Assembly: GCA_028583685.1 (NCBI GenBank)
Contig: JAMXIF010001118.1
Span: 5,304,396-5,368,395 of the forward strand
Length of the DNA: 64,000 bases
Reading direction: 5' to 3'
DNA from: Petaurus breviceps papuanus
Taxonomy: Eukaryota > Chordata > Mammalia > Diprotodontia > Petauridae
Shown: positions 34,743-46,440 of the stretch, piece by piece
Numbering within the stretch: position 1 is the first letter of the stretch
Layout of the letters: each line of letters begins with the position of its first letter
Position numbers and translations under genes: made by a program
Notes under the pieces: model-generated
Told to the model about the DNA's origin: nothing
What the model saw: the letters and a program-made list of their open reading frames with translations, nothing else
Database searches by the model: none

Positions 34743-36175
34743 TATTCCACTTGTGGTCCATATACCATGCTATGGTTGCTATGGTCTTTCCTCAAAATTT
34801 CCTGAAGATTCATGAAAAGAGGTTTTTCTCTCATTATCCTAAATCAACACTTCATCTCCTTTTTTTCAGCCATACAACTCTCTTATGACATCTTTCACAT
34901 CATTTTTTTTTTCAAAACAATTCTCCTCATGCTCACTCTAGCCCCTTTTATTGCATGAAGAAAGTGGTCCCTTCTAGCTCGAGGTCTATGGATATCTTCT
35001 GCAACTGCTGGCCTATTTCCTGCTTATGACCTTCACGAAAGGGCCCATGTTGCATGTATAGTTTAGTTTCACAAAAGTTTTGCAGATGTGGGAAAAGCAG
35101 GCAAACGGATTTGTAGTTATTGATATATTTCAGTCATTTGGGATGCAGTAAAAACATGGCTCATTTTTCTCAAAGTATTTTCCTGGCATCTTCTCTTTCA
35201 GAAATCTTTGGAGTAAATACAGCACTATGAGATTTCTAGCATGAGGTTCCTATAAGTACACTTACTCTTATGTCATTGCTTTTCCCATCCTTCCTTTCCT
35301 TAATGCTAGTTTTGCTTCCTCATAGAGCAAAGTGAGGACTGTGATGTTAGAATTATGTCTAAAAGTCTTTATAGTTTTTTTTTCCATATTTTAGCTTTGC
35401 TTGAAGAAGTTTCTAGACAGTTTTGTTCTTTGGTATGGTGATTTATTTATATATTAAATATCCTTAGGAAATATTAATAGTTTTATGCCAAATTCTATCC
35501 TTTTATCCATTTCCCATTTTTTTCATCTTCACTATTTCATTAAAACAGATATAGTTAGGAAAATTTTATTTTCAATTATATGCCATATCTTTTATTTTTT
35601 CATTCTTACTTCTAGTTTGTTATAGTTTTTGGTAATTGCTTTACCGTCTTGGAAATCTAACCTTAGGAAAAATACTTATTGGGAAATCAAGTACATATGT
35701 ATAACTAGCGATTTCCTGTCAAAATGTAATCTGTTTCTCTTATATTTTTCTTTCTTTTGTTATATTATCCTATTTTCATCATATTCAGTGACTCCCAATT
35801 TGTTTTTCAAAGGACAAAAACACACAAACTGCACAGGTTTTCAGTTTATATTTATTTAAAAGCCTTTGGCCTCTCATTTCTTATTCCTGATACAGAATTC
35901 TCATCAAAATATGGTTAGCACCTATTCTTATGACGACTTTTACGTTAAATTCATTGAGTTTTAAAGCATTTCCCTAGAGCGTTAATACCCCCTGACGTAT
36001 AATTCCTTGAAAGAATTATATTTGTTTGATAATTATCTCATTGATAATCAAACAAGATAGAAAAACCAAGATAATTAAATCCTACACATGCTACTGTTTG
36101 CTCCAGATATGATGTCGATTGCATCTGCACTACTGAATTCTCTAAGATCTTGTCAATCATTTACTGTATCACGGG
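34743..36175. other. No recognised feature
   Basis: Unassigned AT-rich sequence. The small frames, for example 35629-35859, show no domain. Confidence 0.4.
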
Positions 36176-36325
36176 CTTACAGATTTAGAGCTAGAAAGAA
36201 CCTTAATGTTCATCCAATTGAAACTTAGGGAGAGAGAGAGAGATGCTAAGTTACTTGTTCAATATCACAATGGTATTAAATGACAAAAGTCAGTATTTGA
36301 ACCCAAGTCTTCTTGAATAGGTAAC
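36176..36325 (-). repeat. MIR-type SINE (antisense)
   Basis: 'acagatttagagctagaaag', 'aaccttaatgttcatccaat', 'gctaagttacttgttcaat', 'gaacccaagtcttcttg'. A short (GA)8 at 36229-36244 sits inside. Confidence 0.7.
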
Positions 36326-36747
36326 ACTTAATCTGCTCTTGAAGAACGCAGTATAATACACCAAGAGACAGAGTGAGGGATAGAAGGAGCATGGTAGAAA
36401 AGGAGGAAGGAAAATATCAATTATGTTTAGCAGACAAGGAGCAGTAGTATCATCTGGCTAGGAAGCAGACGAATAGTGGCAATGAGAGCAAGGGGAGATT
36501 TGTCAGGAAAAGTAGAATGCTGAAAGATTTGTAATGTAGAATTTTCTTTCTCTTCCCCTTACAGTTTTTTCTACACCAAAAGAGAAAAAAATAGGCGGAG
36601 GAGGAACTGCTTCTGAATGTATGACTTATAAATTCAGGGAGATGATGAGGAATCCCCAAACTGACTGCTTAACTGAAAGTCTGTGACTTATTGGAAGTAG
36701 AAAATCTAACTACCTGTTTATCTGCCTCTTTCTTCATTTACAGCAAG
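36326..36747. other. No recognised feature
   Basis: Nothing recognised up to the L1 target duplication. Confidence 0.4.
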
Positions 36748-36757
36748 GAAACATGAG
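36748..36757. repeat. Target-site duplication, left, of the L1
   Basis: GAAACATGAG, repeated exactly at 38784-38793. Confidence 0.85.
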
Positions 36758-38783
36758 AATCCTAGAGAATCAATAAAAACACTACTTGAAATAATAAACA
36801 ACTTTAGCAAAGTAGTAGGATATAAAATAAACCCATGTGAATCATCTGCATTTCTATATTACTAACAAAACCCAAAAGCAAGAGATAGAAAAATTCCATT
36901 TAAAGTTACTGTAGATATTATAAAGTACTTGGGAGTCTACCTTGCACAACAAACCCAGGAACTATATGAACAGAATAACAAAACACCTTTCACACAAATA
37001 AAGCCAGATCTACATAATTGGAAAAACATCAGTTGCTTATGGGTTGACCAAGCTAATGTAATTAAAATGACAATTCTACTTAAATTAATTTACTTATTCA
37101 GTGCCATACCAAACAAACTACAAAAAAAAAATTCTATAAAGCTAGAAAAAATAATAACAAATTTCATCTGGGAAAAAAAAGGTCCAGAATATCAAGGGAA
37201 TTAATTGAAAGAAATGCAAGGGAAAGAGGCCTAGCCATACCAGGTATTAAATTGTATTATAAAGCAGAAATCATCAAACCTACTTTTCATTGATTAAGAA
37301 ATAGCATGGTGGATCAGTGGAAAAAGTTAGGTACACAAGACACAGTGGTCAATGACTATAGCACATCTGCTGTTTGATAAACTCAAAGACCCTAGCTTCT
37401 GGGATAACTCACTATTTCACAATAACTTCATGGAAAACTGGAAAAGAGTATGGCAGAAACCATCTGACACTGTACACCAAAATAAAATCCAAATGTTTAT
37501 ACCATTTAGATATAAAGGATCATATTATAAGTAAATTAGGAGAGAAAGGAATAGTTTATCTGTCAGATTTATGAAGAATGGAGCATTTTATAACCAAACA
37601 AGAAATAGAGAACATTATAAATGCAAAATGGATAATTTTGATCACATTAAATTGAAAAGTCTTTGCACAAACAAAGCCAATAAAATCAAGGTTAGGAGGG
37701 ACACAGAAAACTGGGGAAGAATTTTTACAGTGCTTCTAATAAATGCCTCACTTCTAAAATATATAGAGAACTGAATCAAATTTATAGGAATAAAAGTCAT
37801 TTCCCAATTGATAGAGAGTCAAAGGAAACAAGGACATTTTCAGAGGAAAAAATTAATGTTGTGTATAGTCATATGAAAAATGTTCTAAATTACTGTTGAT
37901 TAAAGAAATGTAAATCAAAACAACTCTGAGGTACCACATCACACTACCATATTGACTAATATGACAAAACAGGACAATTATTAATGCTGGAGAAGATGTG
38001 GGAAAATGGTTGGTGGAGTTGTAAACTGATCCAACCATTCTGGAGAGCAACTTGGAACTATGCTCAAAGGACTATAAAAAATAATGTGCATAACCTTTGA
38101 CTCAGCAATATCACTTCTAGGGCTGCATGTCCAAGAGATCATAAAAACAGGAAAAGATCTCACAAGTACAAAAATATTTATAGCAGTTCTTTTTTATGAT
38201 GACCAAGAACTAGAAATTGAGGGGATGCCCATCAATTGGGATAGAGCTGAACAATTTGTTGTATATGAATGTAATGTAATAATATTCGTGCTATAAGAAA
38301 TGATGAGCCAGAGGACTTCAGAAAAACTTGGAAAGACTTATATGAACTGGTGCTGAGTGAAATGAGCAGAACCAATAGGACATTGTACAAAGGAACAGCC
38401 ACAGTGTGTGATGACTGACTTTGATAGACTTAGCTCTTCTCAGCAATACAATGACCTAAAATTCCCAAAAGTGTCATGATGGAAAATGCCATCCACATCC
38501 AGAGAACAAAATATGGAGTCTGAATGCAAATCATAGGATACTATTTGTTCTCTCTTTTTTTGTTGTTTTGTTTTTTCTTTCTTATGGTTCCTCCCATTAT
38601 AATTCTTCTATACAACATGACTAATGTGAAAATATGTTTAATAAGATTGTATTTGTAGAGCCTATATCAGATTGATCACTGTCTTGGGAGGGGAAGGAGA
38701 GGAAGAGGGAGAAAATGTAAAAATTATGGAACTGAATGTTGAAAACTAAAATTAAATTAATTTGTTTTTTTTTAAATAAAAAA
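36758..38783 (+). mobile_element. 5'-truncated L1 (ORF2 3' half and 3' UTR), with TSD
   Basis: A single insertion of about 2.0 kb flanked by a perfect 10-bp duplication. ORF2 segments in order: '[13 protein letters not shown]', 'KYLGVYLAQQTQELYEQNNK' and 'VIKMTILLKLIYLFSAIPNK' (36929-37204), then 'DKLKDPSFWDNSLFHNNFME' and 'MDNFDHIKLKSLCTNKANKI' (to 37774), then the C-terminal cysteine-poor end. The 3' UTR starts near 38480 and holds 'acaacatgactaatgtgaaa', ending in A-rich 'tttttttttaaataaaaaag'. About half a dozen stops or frameshifts disrupt the frame. Endonuclease and the RT core are absent because of 5' truncation. Target-primed reverse transcription explains the structure. Confidence 0.92.
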
Positions 38784-38793
38784 GAAACATGAG
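38784..38793. repeat. Target-site duplication, right, of the L1
   Basis: An exact copy of 36748-36757, directly after the A-rich tail. Confidence 0.85.
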
Positions 38794-39644
38794 GGGCTGT
38801 CTCTAGAGTACAGTGTGTTAAGTGGAAATTACCCATTGTCTTAGATGTGTAGCAAAGCTACCCTTTGTCCAGGTGGCTGTGATCACATGACAATGCCTGT
38901 CTCTCTTATATTTATATTTTCCCAATCTTCAGAAAAGAGTGTTCCATGGTGGGCATGCCTGGAATTGAGAATGATTTTATTAGTTCACAGGGTGTGATGT
39001 TCTTGGGAGACCCAAGAGGACATCAGCTTCTGTGTCCTTAGAATGACTATATCTGATGTCAAAGAAAGTTTCTGTATGGGAGATGATAGCCATTGACAAA
39101 GACTTTGGCCCAAGCCTGGGCAAGAGAGAAGTCCCAAAATAAGTATTAAAAAAACTAATTAGGAAATTTCTTTATTCTTACAAATATTGAATTTCAGTCT
39201 CTCAAATTATTATAATCTAAGTTATATGTTATTAAATCCTGTTAATTATGTTTATGTGCATGGTGATTCTTTATTATAGCACAAAGTTTTTGTATAGGAA
39301 AAAAACTTATCTGCCACATACCAAATTCATAGTGCATATTGAACATGTTTGCTATTTCCTCCTTTGAGGGTCGACTCTAGATTTTCAAAGGATAATTTTA
39401 ATATCTACTAGGCACCAGGGTAAAGGTTTTGAGGAGAGCCAATAAATGTGAGAGAAAGGAATCTTTATTCACCAGAGGCAGAATCCTTAAGATGGAATAT
39501 ATTCCACAAATTACAATGGCTAGTTACAGAACAGATAGTGGGGCAACTGATTAGCCTCTTTGGGCTCAACTGAGCAATACTTCAAATTTAGATCAGATGA
39601 GGATTAAAACCTTATTTTTTTAATGTGGAAGATTCTAATATTTC
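38794..39644. other. No recognised feature
   Basis: Unassigned sequence following the L1. Confidence 0.4.
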
Positions 39645-39807
39645 AAGGGATTTATAATAAAAAAAACTCTTGTTCAAATCCTTGCTCCATCTTTTACTAC
39701 CTCTATGAACTTGAGCAAATGATTTAACCTCTCTGGGCATCAATTCCTCACCTATAATATGAGTGAGTTGGGGTAAAAAATAATTATGATCCTTTATACC
39801 TCTAAAT
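39645..39807 (+). repeat. MIR-type SINE fragment (sense)
   Basis: 'cttgttcaaatccttgctcc', 'tttactacctctatgaactt', 'gatttaacctctctgggcat', 'ctataatatgagtgagtt'. It runs directly into a MAR1 fragment. Confidence 0.7.
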
Positions 39808-39972
39808 ATACACAGCTGTGTGACCCTAGGCAAGTCAATTAATGCTTTTTACCTCAGTTTCCTCATCTGTAAAATGAGTTCAAGAAGGAAATGGCAAAAC
39901 CACTCTAGTATGGTTGCCACAAAAATATCAAATCAAGTAAGGAAGAGCTAGAGAGGACTGAATAACAGCAAT
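39808..39972 (+). repeat. MAR1-type CORE-SINE, 5'-truncated (sense)
   Basis: 'cacagctgtgtgaccctagg', 'caagtcaattaatgc', 'ctcagtttcctcatctgtaa', 'gaaggaaatggcaaaaccac', ending 'ctgaataacagcaata'. The tRNA head is missing. Confidence 0.8.
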
Positions 39973-40917
39973 AAAATGTGACAGCTTCCTCTCATTCTCT
40001 GGTCCTGAGTATTTCCCCAGCAGGAGAAAACAAGATAATATTAATAGGCAATAAAGGAGTTTGTTTACTGACAATTATAAACATTTATCACCTAGCTTAT
40101 CCTCCAGACCTACTCTCTAATTGCTGCCTATCTGGAGTTACAGGACAGGTTTAGAGGAAATCTCTTTTAGCAGACAATAATTTAAATGTCTGCTCCACAA
40201 AGCCTTATCATGGAAAAGGATGGTATTTCAGTGTTATAATAATTTAGCTCCCCTAAAATTAATCCTGGTTTGATACCAGAGATTCAAGATTGCTCTGAAA
40301 TCAGGAATCTCAAGGATTAAAGAGAGCAGTTTGTATTTCACCCCAAGCCAATAAATGAAGTTAGAAAAATTGGGTCCCCAGATTAATGTCTTCTGGGCCC
40401 AGAACTGCTAGGAAATAAGGTTATAGCTCCTGTAGCCACTCTGAGGCCTGAGCCATACAGAGCTGCTCTGTTTTGTGACCAGTGAGGAAAGAGATGGAAT
40501 CCCAGTGGAGAAATGTTCCCTGTCAAAGGAAAAGGAATAATGGGAGAACTGAGGAAAGGAAGCTTGACCATTCTGATTAGCCAACATCTAGGAAATGATC
40601 TGTGTGGGCCTTGGGGACAATTTATGGCTCCCAAGATTTCTGGGAGTCAGGGTTCTATTGTTTTGTAATTTAGCCTTCTTAATCCCTGTTAAAAATCTAG
40701 GGAAGCTTCCCATAGCAATAAACTTTTCTCTTTCTGTATCACATACACATTCCTTTTGCTATTATTCCTATATGTGAGGCATGCTTTCAGGCCTACCTTC
40801 TTGCGTACACCCCTTTTTATGCAGCCTAGTTAAGACCAGTTATTTTTCATTTTCCTCTTACATAACTGTCAAACTGTTGGCCTGGATATGTTCATCTTTT
40901 CATTAGTCAATATTGCT
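39973..40917. other. Unassigned
   Basis: No family recognised with confidence. An AATAAA box at 40717-40722 gives part of it an LTR-like look, but I could not support ends or duplications. Confidence 0.35.
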
Positions 40918-40964
40918 TGCACACACACATATGCACACTCATGTGCCCAGCCCCACACCCACCC

Positions 40965-41012
<48 letters not shown>
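40918..41012. repeat. (CA)n microsatellite
   Basis: An imperfect CA-rich start, then about 22 uninterrupted CA units at about 40967-41012. Confidence 0.95.
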
Positions 41013-41014
<2 letters not shown>

Positions 41015-41094
41015 AGACAAAGAGAGAGACAGCAATGGGTCACAAGTGATCATTTTCAATGTAGTTTATGAGCCCTAATAGTGAAGAGGAAGGT

Positions 41095-41336
41095 GGCATG
41101 GAGGGAATAAGCATTTACATAGCATCTATTATGTGTCACAAACTGTGCTAATATTATCGCCCCTTCAAGGTAGGTGCTATTATATCCCTATTTTACATCT
41201 GAGGAAAGTGAGACAAACAGAGCTTAACTAATTTGTATGGGTTGCACAGTTAGTAAGTGGCTGAGGTCAGATTTGAATTCAATTCTTCTTGACTTCAGGC
41301 CTAGTGCTCTAACCACTAGAGTACTAGCTGCCTCGA
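41095..41336 (-). repeat. MIR-type SINE, near full length (antisense)
   Basis: 'gcatttacatagcatctatt', 'atgtgtcacaaactgtgct', 'aaggtaggtgctattatatc', 'gcacagttagtaagtggctg', 'gatttgaattcaattcttct' and 'ctctaaccactagagtacta' in order. The whole SINE appears to be present. Confidence 0.8.
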
Positions 41337-41596
41337 AAGTTAGGATTTGAAAATTTTTGTAGCATTGGTTTTCAAAGGCAGGGCCCTAGAAGATCGTGGT
41401 TTGACATTCCCTGCAGGATCTCATCATATCCTTCTCTGAATCTGTAGTCACTCAAGGACTTATCACCATAGTAATTAACAGAAAGCCTCAAACAATCCCT
41501 CATTCTGCTCCCTCTGGAAGCAGCTGAGGTAGACACCACCCAAAGTCCCCACCACCTATTCTTCTTCAGTTTGTGAGTAAATACCATACCTGTCAT

Positions 41597-41749
41597 GGGG
41601 CAGCTAGGTGGCACAGTGAGTAAGAGTGCCATCCCCGGATTCTGGAGGACCTGTGATCGGTTCTGGCCTCAGATACTTAACACCCACACACAAAATAACT
41701 GTAACCTTGGGTAAGTTACTTAACCCCAATTGCTTAAAAAAAAAAAAAG
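41597..41749 (+). repeat. tRNA-derived SINE, older copy (sense)
   Basis: 'ggggcagctaggtggcacag' head, 'tcagatacttaacacccaca', 'ggtaagttacttaaccccaa', 'ttgctt' and a 13-base A tail. The probable target duplication 'accatacc...tca' (41583-41596 and 41750-41763) is imperfect, about 11 of 14 bases. It belongs to the same family as the 23.9-kb and 30.1-kb copies but is more diverged. Confidence 0.85.
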
Positions 41750-41957
41750 ACCATACCGCTCAACTGCAAAGTCTATTCTCCAGAGGAATAGCCAGTGAGT
41801 AAGATCCAACATATGTGTTTGTATACACACGAACACTTTTAAAAAATTCAGAGGAAAGGAGTAAAATCTGATGAGCAGGAAAGGATGGGTTGTGATTACA
41901 TTATCTTTCCCCACAACTCCTCCCCCCAACTAAACTTCCTTCTTCCATTTACACAAG

Positions 41958-42275
41958 ACTTTAACCTTGAAATTATCCTCAAGGACTCATTTTCCCCTTA
42001 TGTAACACATGTAATCAGTTACTAGACCTTATTTTTATCCCCACAGCATCTTTCCTGCATTCCCTTCTCTCCACTCATGCAGCTACAAGTCTTACTTCTC
42101 ACTCATACAATTGCAATAGCCTCCTAATTGTTCTCCCAGCCTCAATCTGTCCTAACTCTAATCCTCCATGCAGCTGCCAAAATGATTTTCCTAAATGGCA
42201 TGATGTTTTCCTAAAAATTCTGTTGTGATTTTACTGGAGAAACTAAAGTAGCTCCTTAATGATCCATGGATCTAA
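41958..42275 (+). mobile_element. L2-clade LINE ORF2 fragment (sense)
   Basis: 'aaccttgaaattatcctcaa', 'caattgcaatagcctcctaa', 'ttgttctcccagcctcaatc' and 'catgcagctgccaaaatgat' match the ORF2 segment downstream of the RT core. A paralogous copy of adjoining ORF2 lies at 43380-45790. Confidence 0.65.
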
Positions 42276-42404
42276 GCTTTTTTCATCTTTATCTCATTCT
42301 ATTTACTTCCTATTTTTCTTTGGGATTTATAAAATACATAATTATTACTATAATATGCAAGTATAATTTATAACTATATATTAGTAATAAAAATGAAAAT
42401 TTTC
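42276..42404. other. No recognised feature
   Basis: Short AT-rich spacer between an L2 fragment and a MIR. Confidence 0.4.
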
Positions 42405-42625
42405 ATAGCATTTTAAGGTTGTAAAATACCTCATTTGTTTCTCATGACAACCCAGGGAGGTAGGAGTTATTACTACCCCCAATTTATACACAAGGAAAAA
42501 AAAAGTCTGAGATAGGTTAAGTGACTTGCCTAGGGTCATATAATTAGTAAGTATCTAAGAAAAAATTTGAACCCTGGTCTTTCTGTTAACAAATCTAGCA
42601 TTCTGTGTACTAAAGCACCCTACTA
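42405..42625 (-). repeat. MIR-type SINE (antisense)
   Basis: 'cattttaaggttgtaaaata', 'tcatgacaacccagggaggt', 'gataggttaagtgacttgcc', 'tagggtcatataattagtaa' and 'ctaaagcaccctacta' in order. Confidence 0.8.
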
Positions 42626-42779
42626 CATGTTGAGAAAAGTAGTTTCCTGATACATAATAAAAAAATGTACAGATACCACTGGACTAGTTAGGAGATAAAC
42701 AGCTAAAATAATTCTCTCCTCAAAGTTATGCTACTTATTTGTTGTTGAGACTTGGCATAATGATTCATATTCATAAGGA

Positions 42780-42900
42780 GATTGCTTTATGAGAACATTA
42801 TAATTTCTAACATGTCTTCACATGAAGAAACTAAGGCTCAAGTAGCTCTGACTTGCCCAAACTCATACTGCTAATTCCTATTACAGCCAGTGTGAAAAAG
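42780..42900 (-). repeat. Possible MIR fragment (antisense)
   Basis: 'cacatgaagaaactaaggct' followed by 'gacttgcccaaactcatact' and 'gctaattcctattac' fits a decayed antisense MIR core. Confidence 0.4.
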
Positions 42901-43379
42901 TTCAGCTTACATTCTATGATACCCAACATCCTGAACCGGGAGAAGGGTAAAATGAGGTTTTCTAGAAGTGAAAAAGAGAAGAATTTTCATTATTTTACAA
43001 CCTCTAGGATTTGGTGTCTTTAAAACAAGGTACCCTTAGGTAGAGTAAGATTGACCTAGCAGATATTATCCTAAGTGACTTCCTAAGTAGTGAGCATTTT
43101 TGAGATCCTATTCTACCGTTTCTGTATGGAACTTTGTTGAGTCATTTTTGCCTCTTGCCTCAGTATGAGAGAAGGTATTGAAAGTTTGTAAAAGTGGGGA
43201 GGAAGAGAAACAGGATCAAAAGTGACAGTCAAAACCCTGAAGTATCAACCCCAGGAAACTGACTTCAAATTCCATAACAAGAACAAGAAATACAATAATC
43301 CATACTTTTATAAAATTTTGTCCTTTACAAATCATATTTCACAGTTATTTACCAGTCTTCTTAATTCCATGACCTACAT
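42901..43379. other. No recognised feature
   Basis: Nothing recognised. It may contain unrecognisable 5' sequence of the L2-clade copy that follows. Confidence 0.4.
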
Positions 43380-45790
43380 CTGCCATCCACCTCAGCATGT
43401 AATAGATGTCAACTGTATCCATCTCCTTGATCTTACTCCATATCTTAGTTTTCACATTTCCTTCCATCTTACTCTCTCTAAAACTACTGCTAGTCCTTCC
43501 TGGGATCTCTTCATTCAATGTTACTGTTTCCTCAGTCTATTACCTCTGTCGTACTTTAATTTCTTCCTTTTACAATCTTGACCATACAGTCAATCAGTTC
43601 AATTGAACATTATCACCTACCATTGACTCTCTTGCCTCATTGTCCTACTGAGAGACAAGTTTTGAGTTGAGGATCACTACAATCATTTGCCTTTTCAGTG
43701 CCAGTTCTGATGAATATAGCTAAAGCAAATCACACAACACTATTAACTGAATCAATTTCAAGTTATTTAGACTTGCTGAGTTTATATCCTGCAGAGCAAT
43801 CCTTTATTCCTCAATGGACTCTATCACATTCACTCAAGAGACCATTCCAAACTTTGTTGTCCATCCTTCAGATACCTAGATAATACTTCTTCCTCATTAT
43901 TCCTACATACCCCTAACAATGAACTTTCTACTTTACGAAGAAAACAGACGGTATAAATATTGAGCTATCTTATTTCCACTAATTCATGTTTCAAAATCCT
44001 TTTCTATTATCACTCACATTTTCCTAATTACCTTTAGTTTCGAAGAAAGTAGTTTTTCCTCTTGAATAACTTTTCTATTGTGCCTTTTCTCTCATTCCTT
44101 ACCATGACTTCTGGCAGATTTCTGTATCAACCATTCATTTATCTTCATATATTCTGATTATTTTCTGCTGATTACAAATATAATTAGTATTCCTCATTAA
44201 TAATTCCTTGTCATCTTCACTTCATCATACTATAGTTTTGAGCTCTTACTTTATATTTATCCTCTCTATCAGATTAAGGTCCTAAAAAGTTATCTACTCA
44301 TGCTACCTAGACTTCTTCATTATCTACTCATATCTTTGACTCTATATTCCACCACTGTTTACTAAATTTGCTCTCTTCGTAGTTAACAAGAATCAGTTAT
44401 CTTTTATATTCAATGTCCAATTTTCAATTTTACCTACTGTTGCCACTGTACCTTTTGGCAGTGTGTCCCATCACTATATAATTTTTCCTCCCTTGACTTC
44501 TATGACCTTTCTTTTTCCTAGGTTGCTTTTAATCTATCTGGTTTCTGCTTCTCAGTCCTATGCTAGTTCAAAAGCCATCTACCACATTCTAAGGATTGCT
44601 ATCTCCACGGCTATGTCCTGGTTAAACTTCTCTTTAACTCTAAATTCTTTCCCTTGGTAATCGCATCAGTTCTCTTGGGTTCACTTATCTTCTCTACACT
44701 GAAAACTACTAAATCTATATATAGAAACCTATTATGTCTTGCACTCTTGTTCCATATCACCACCTACCTCCTAGACATTTCACCCTGGACATGTTCATCT
44801 CAATTTCAACCTGCCTAAACTAAAAGTCATCAGATTTTTCTCTTAAACTCTGCTGATACTGGAAATTTTCCCATTTCTTTTGAAGACACTGCAATCCTTC
44901 CCATCACCAAGGATCAGACACCCTTGACTCTACTTCATCCTCCATTCAATCACTAAAGTGATCCTTTTAAAGGCCAGTTCTTATCATGTCACTCTCAAAC
45001 TTAATAAACTTCATTGGCTTCCTATTGCTTTCAGGAAATATTTGTTGCAATGGTCATGAAAGTGGCTGAAGCAGTCACTGTGGAGTGGTTAGAAATTGGT
45101 TAGACATCCAAGATACCAAGGTCATTCACAGAATATTGGGCCATTGTCTATTCTCTAGACTTTTGTCTTGCCACTGGACTTTGATGACTGAAAGAGAGAG
45201 TGAAGCTGATGTCTTTGCACAGCTCTGCTTCATTTAAATTAAATTCACATGCAAGTCCTCACTCAGTGATATCATTGGTGCTCTTTTATAACAAGGGACA
45301 AATAACAACAACGAAAGGAAAAAAAAAACTCTATTTGACATTCCAAGCTCTTTATAACCTAGCTCTTTCCTAGATTTCCAGTTTTCTTACACCTTATTCC
45401 TGGACATAAATTCTTTGATCCAGTGACACTGGCCTTCTGGAACTTGTTCCACAAACAAGACACTCAACTCTCAGTTCTGAGCATTCTCTTTGGCTGTTCC
45501 CCCATGCATGGAATGTTTTACCTCCTTTTATCTTTACTTCAAGTTTCAACTAAAATTTTATTTTCTACAGAAAGCCTTCTTTAACCCCTCTTAATTCCAG
45601 TGACTCCTTATTTTAATTATTCCCTAATTATCCTCTATGCAACTTGTTTTGTATATATTTGTTCATATCTTGTGTCCCACATAAGACTGTACACTCCTTG
45701 AAGTCAGGGACTGTCTTTTGCCTCTTTTGTATCATAAGCACTTATCACTGTACCTGATACATAGTAAGCATTTAATAAAAGTTTGATTGA
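43380..45790 (+). mobile_element. Long L2-clade LINE copy (sense), about 2.4 kb
   Basis: Landmarks follow the L2-clade ORF2 order. 'gagaccattccaaactttgt' (pre-RT region) is near 43838. 'cagttatcttttatattcaa' and 'cttttggcagtgtgtcccat' (the AFDTVDH region) are near 44395-44470. 'aatctatatatagaaacc' (YADD-box region) is near 44710, and 'cattggcttcctattgcttt' follows near 45010. After a SINE insertion (45043-45312) come 'gatccagtgacactggcctt', 'cccccatgcatggaatgttt', 'acagaaagccttctttaacc', and the 3' UTR 'gtcagggactgtcttttgcc' to 'agtaagcatttaataaaag'. The frame is broken many times. It spans most of ORF2 from before the RT core to the 3' end, long for so old a family. Confidence 0.7.
45043..45312 (+). 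repeat. Marsupial SINE of another family inserted in the L2 copy
   Basis: 'gtggctgaagcagtcactgt', 'ccaaggtcattcacagaata', 'ttttgtcttgccactggact', 'tgatgactgaaagagagagt' and the tail 'caaataacaacaacg' belong to a dispersed marsupial SINE that I recognise by pattern but cannot name. L2 sequence resumes at about 45330, after a short A run, with 'ccaagctctttataacctag'. Confidence 0.65.
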
Positions 45791-45959
45791 TTCTTTCGTT
45801 CTCCCACATTCAATGACTTTTCAAGTCCTATTTACTCTGTCTCTATATTCTTCCTCCTTTTCATTCTCCTTATACTACCACCATATTTATTCAAACTGCC
45901 ATTATCCATTACCTAGTTTTCTATAATACCTCCCTTAATAATATGATTCAAACCTTCTA

Positions 45960-46190
45960 TATCAGGCATTTTCCTAAGGTACTTTGATTTGAAAATCAAA
46001 AATAACACAAAGATTTCAAAAAATTTAAGTAAATAATGATGCCATGGGAACAATAAGGCACACTCAGGTGAGGGTCAGATTTTGGGAAGTAGTTCGATTT
46101 TTGACATGTTGAGTTTGAGGGTTGGTTGGACATCCAGTGAAAGATGATTTATGAGAATTTTGAGATAAACTCCGAACATAAGAGAAAGAT
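45960..46190 (-). mobile_element. L2-clade LINE fragment (antisense)
   Basis: 'tttttgacatgttgagtttg' and 'ggttggacatccagtgaaag' are the reverse complement of the L2 ORF2 stretch also found at 20780-20850. Short and diverged. Confidence 0.5.
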
Positions 46191-46262
46191 CAGGGCAAAA
46201 AATGTAAAAAAGTTTCAACTTAATTTACTTTTCATGAAGATTAAAGTTAGTTTTTAAAGAGT

Positions 46263-46440
46263 GATTCTCAACTGTTTTTCTATCATGGATCACTTTGGCA
46301 GGCTGGTGAAGGCTATGGACCTCTTTCTAGAAAGCTTTTAAATTCATGAAATAAAAATACTTTATTACAAAGGAAACAACATTATATTAACATAGGGTCA
46401 TCAAAATATTGTAAGCGTTTAAGGACGCCAGGCTAAGTAC
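46263..46440 (+). repeat. hAT-like short dispersed repeat (sense)
   Basis: 'attctcaactgtttttctat' (hAT-like terminal style), 'cactttggcaggctggtgaa', 'ggctatggacctctttct', 'aaataaaaatactttattac', 'aaaggaaacaacattatatt'. It shares its body with 26024-26240 and 56790-57150. Confidence 0.55.

Noticed and set aside
40371-40743. Possible solo LTR with AATAAA at 40717-40722
   Set aside because: A TG start and CA end can be chosen, but there is no duplication, no TATA box and no resemblance to the other LTRs here.
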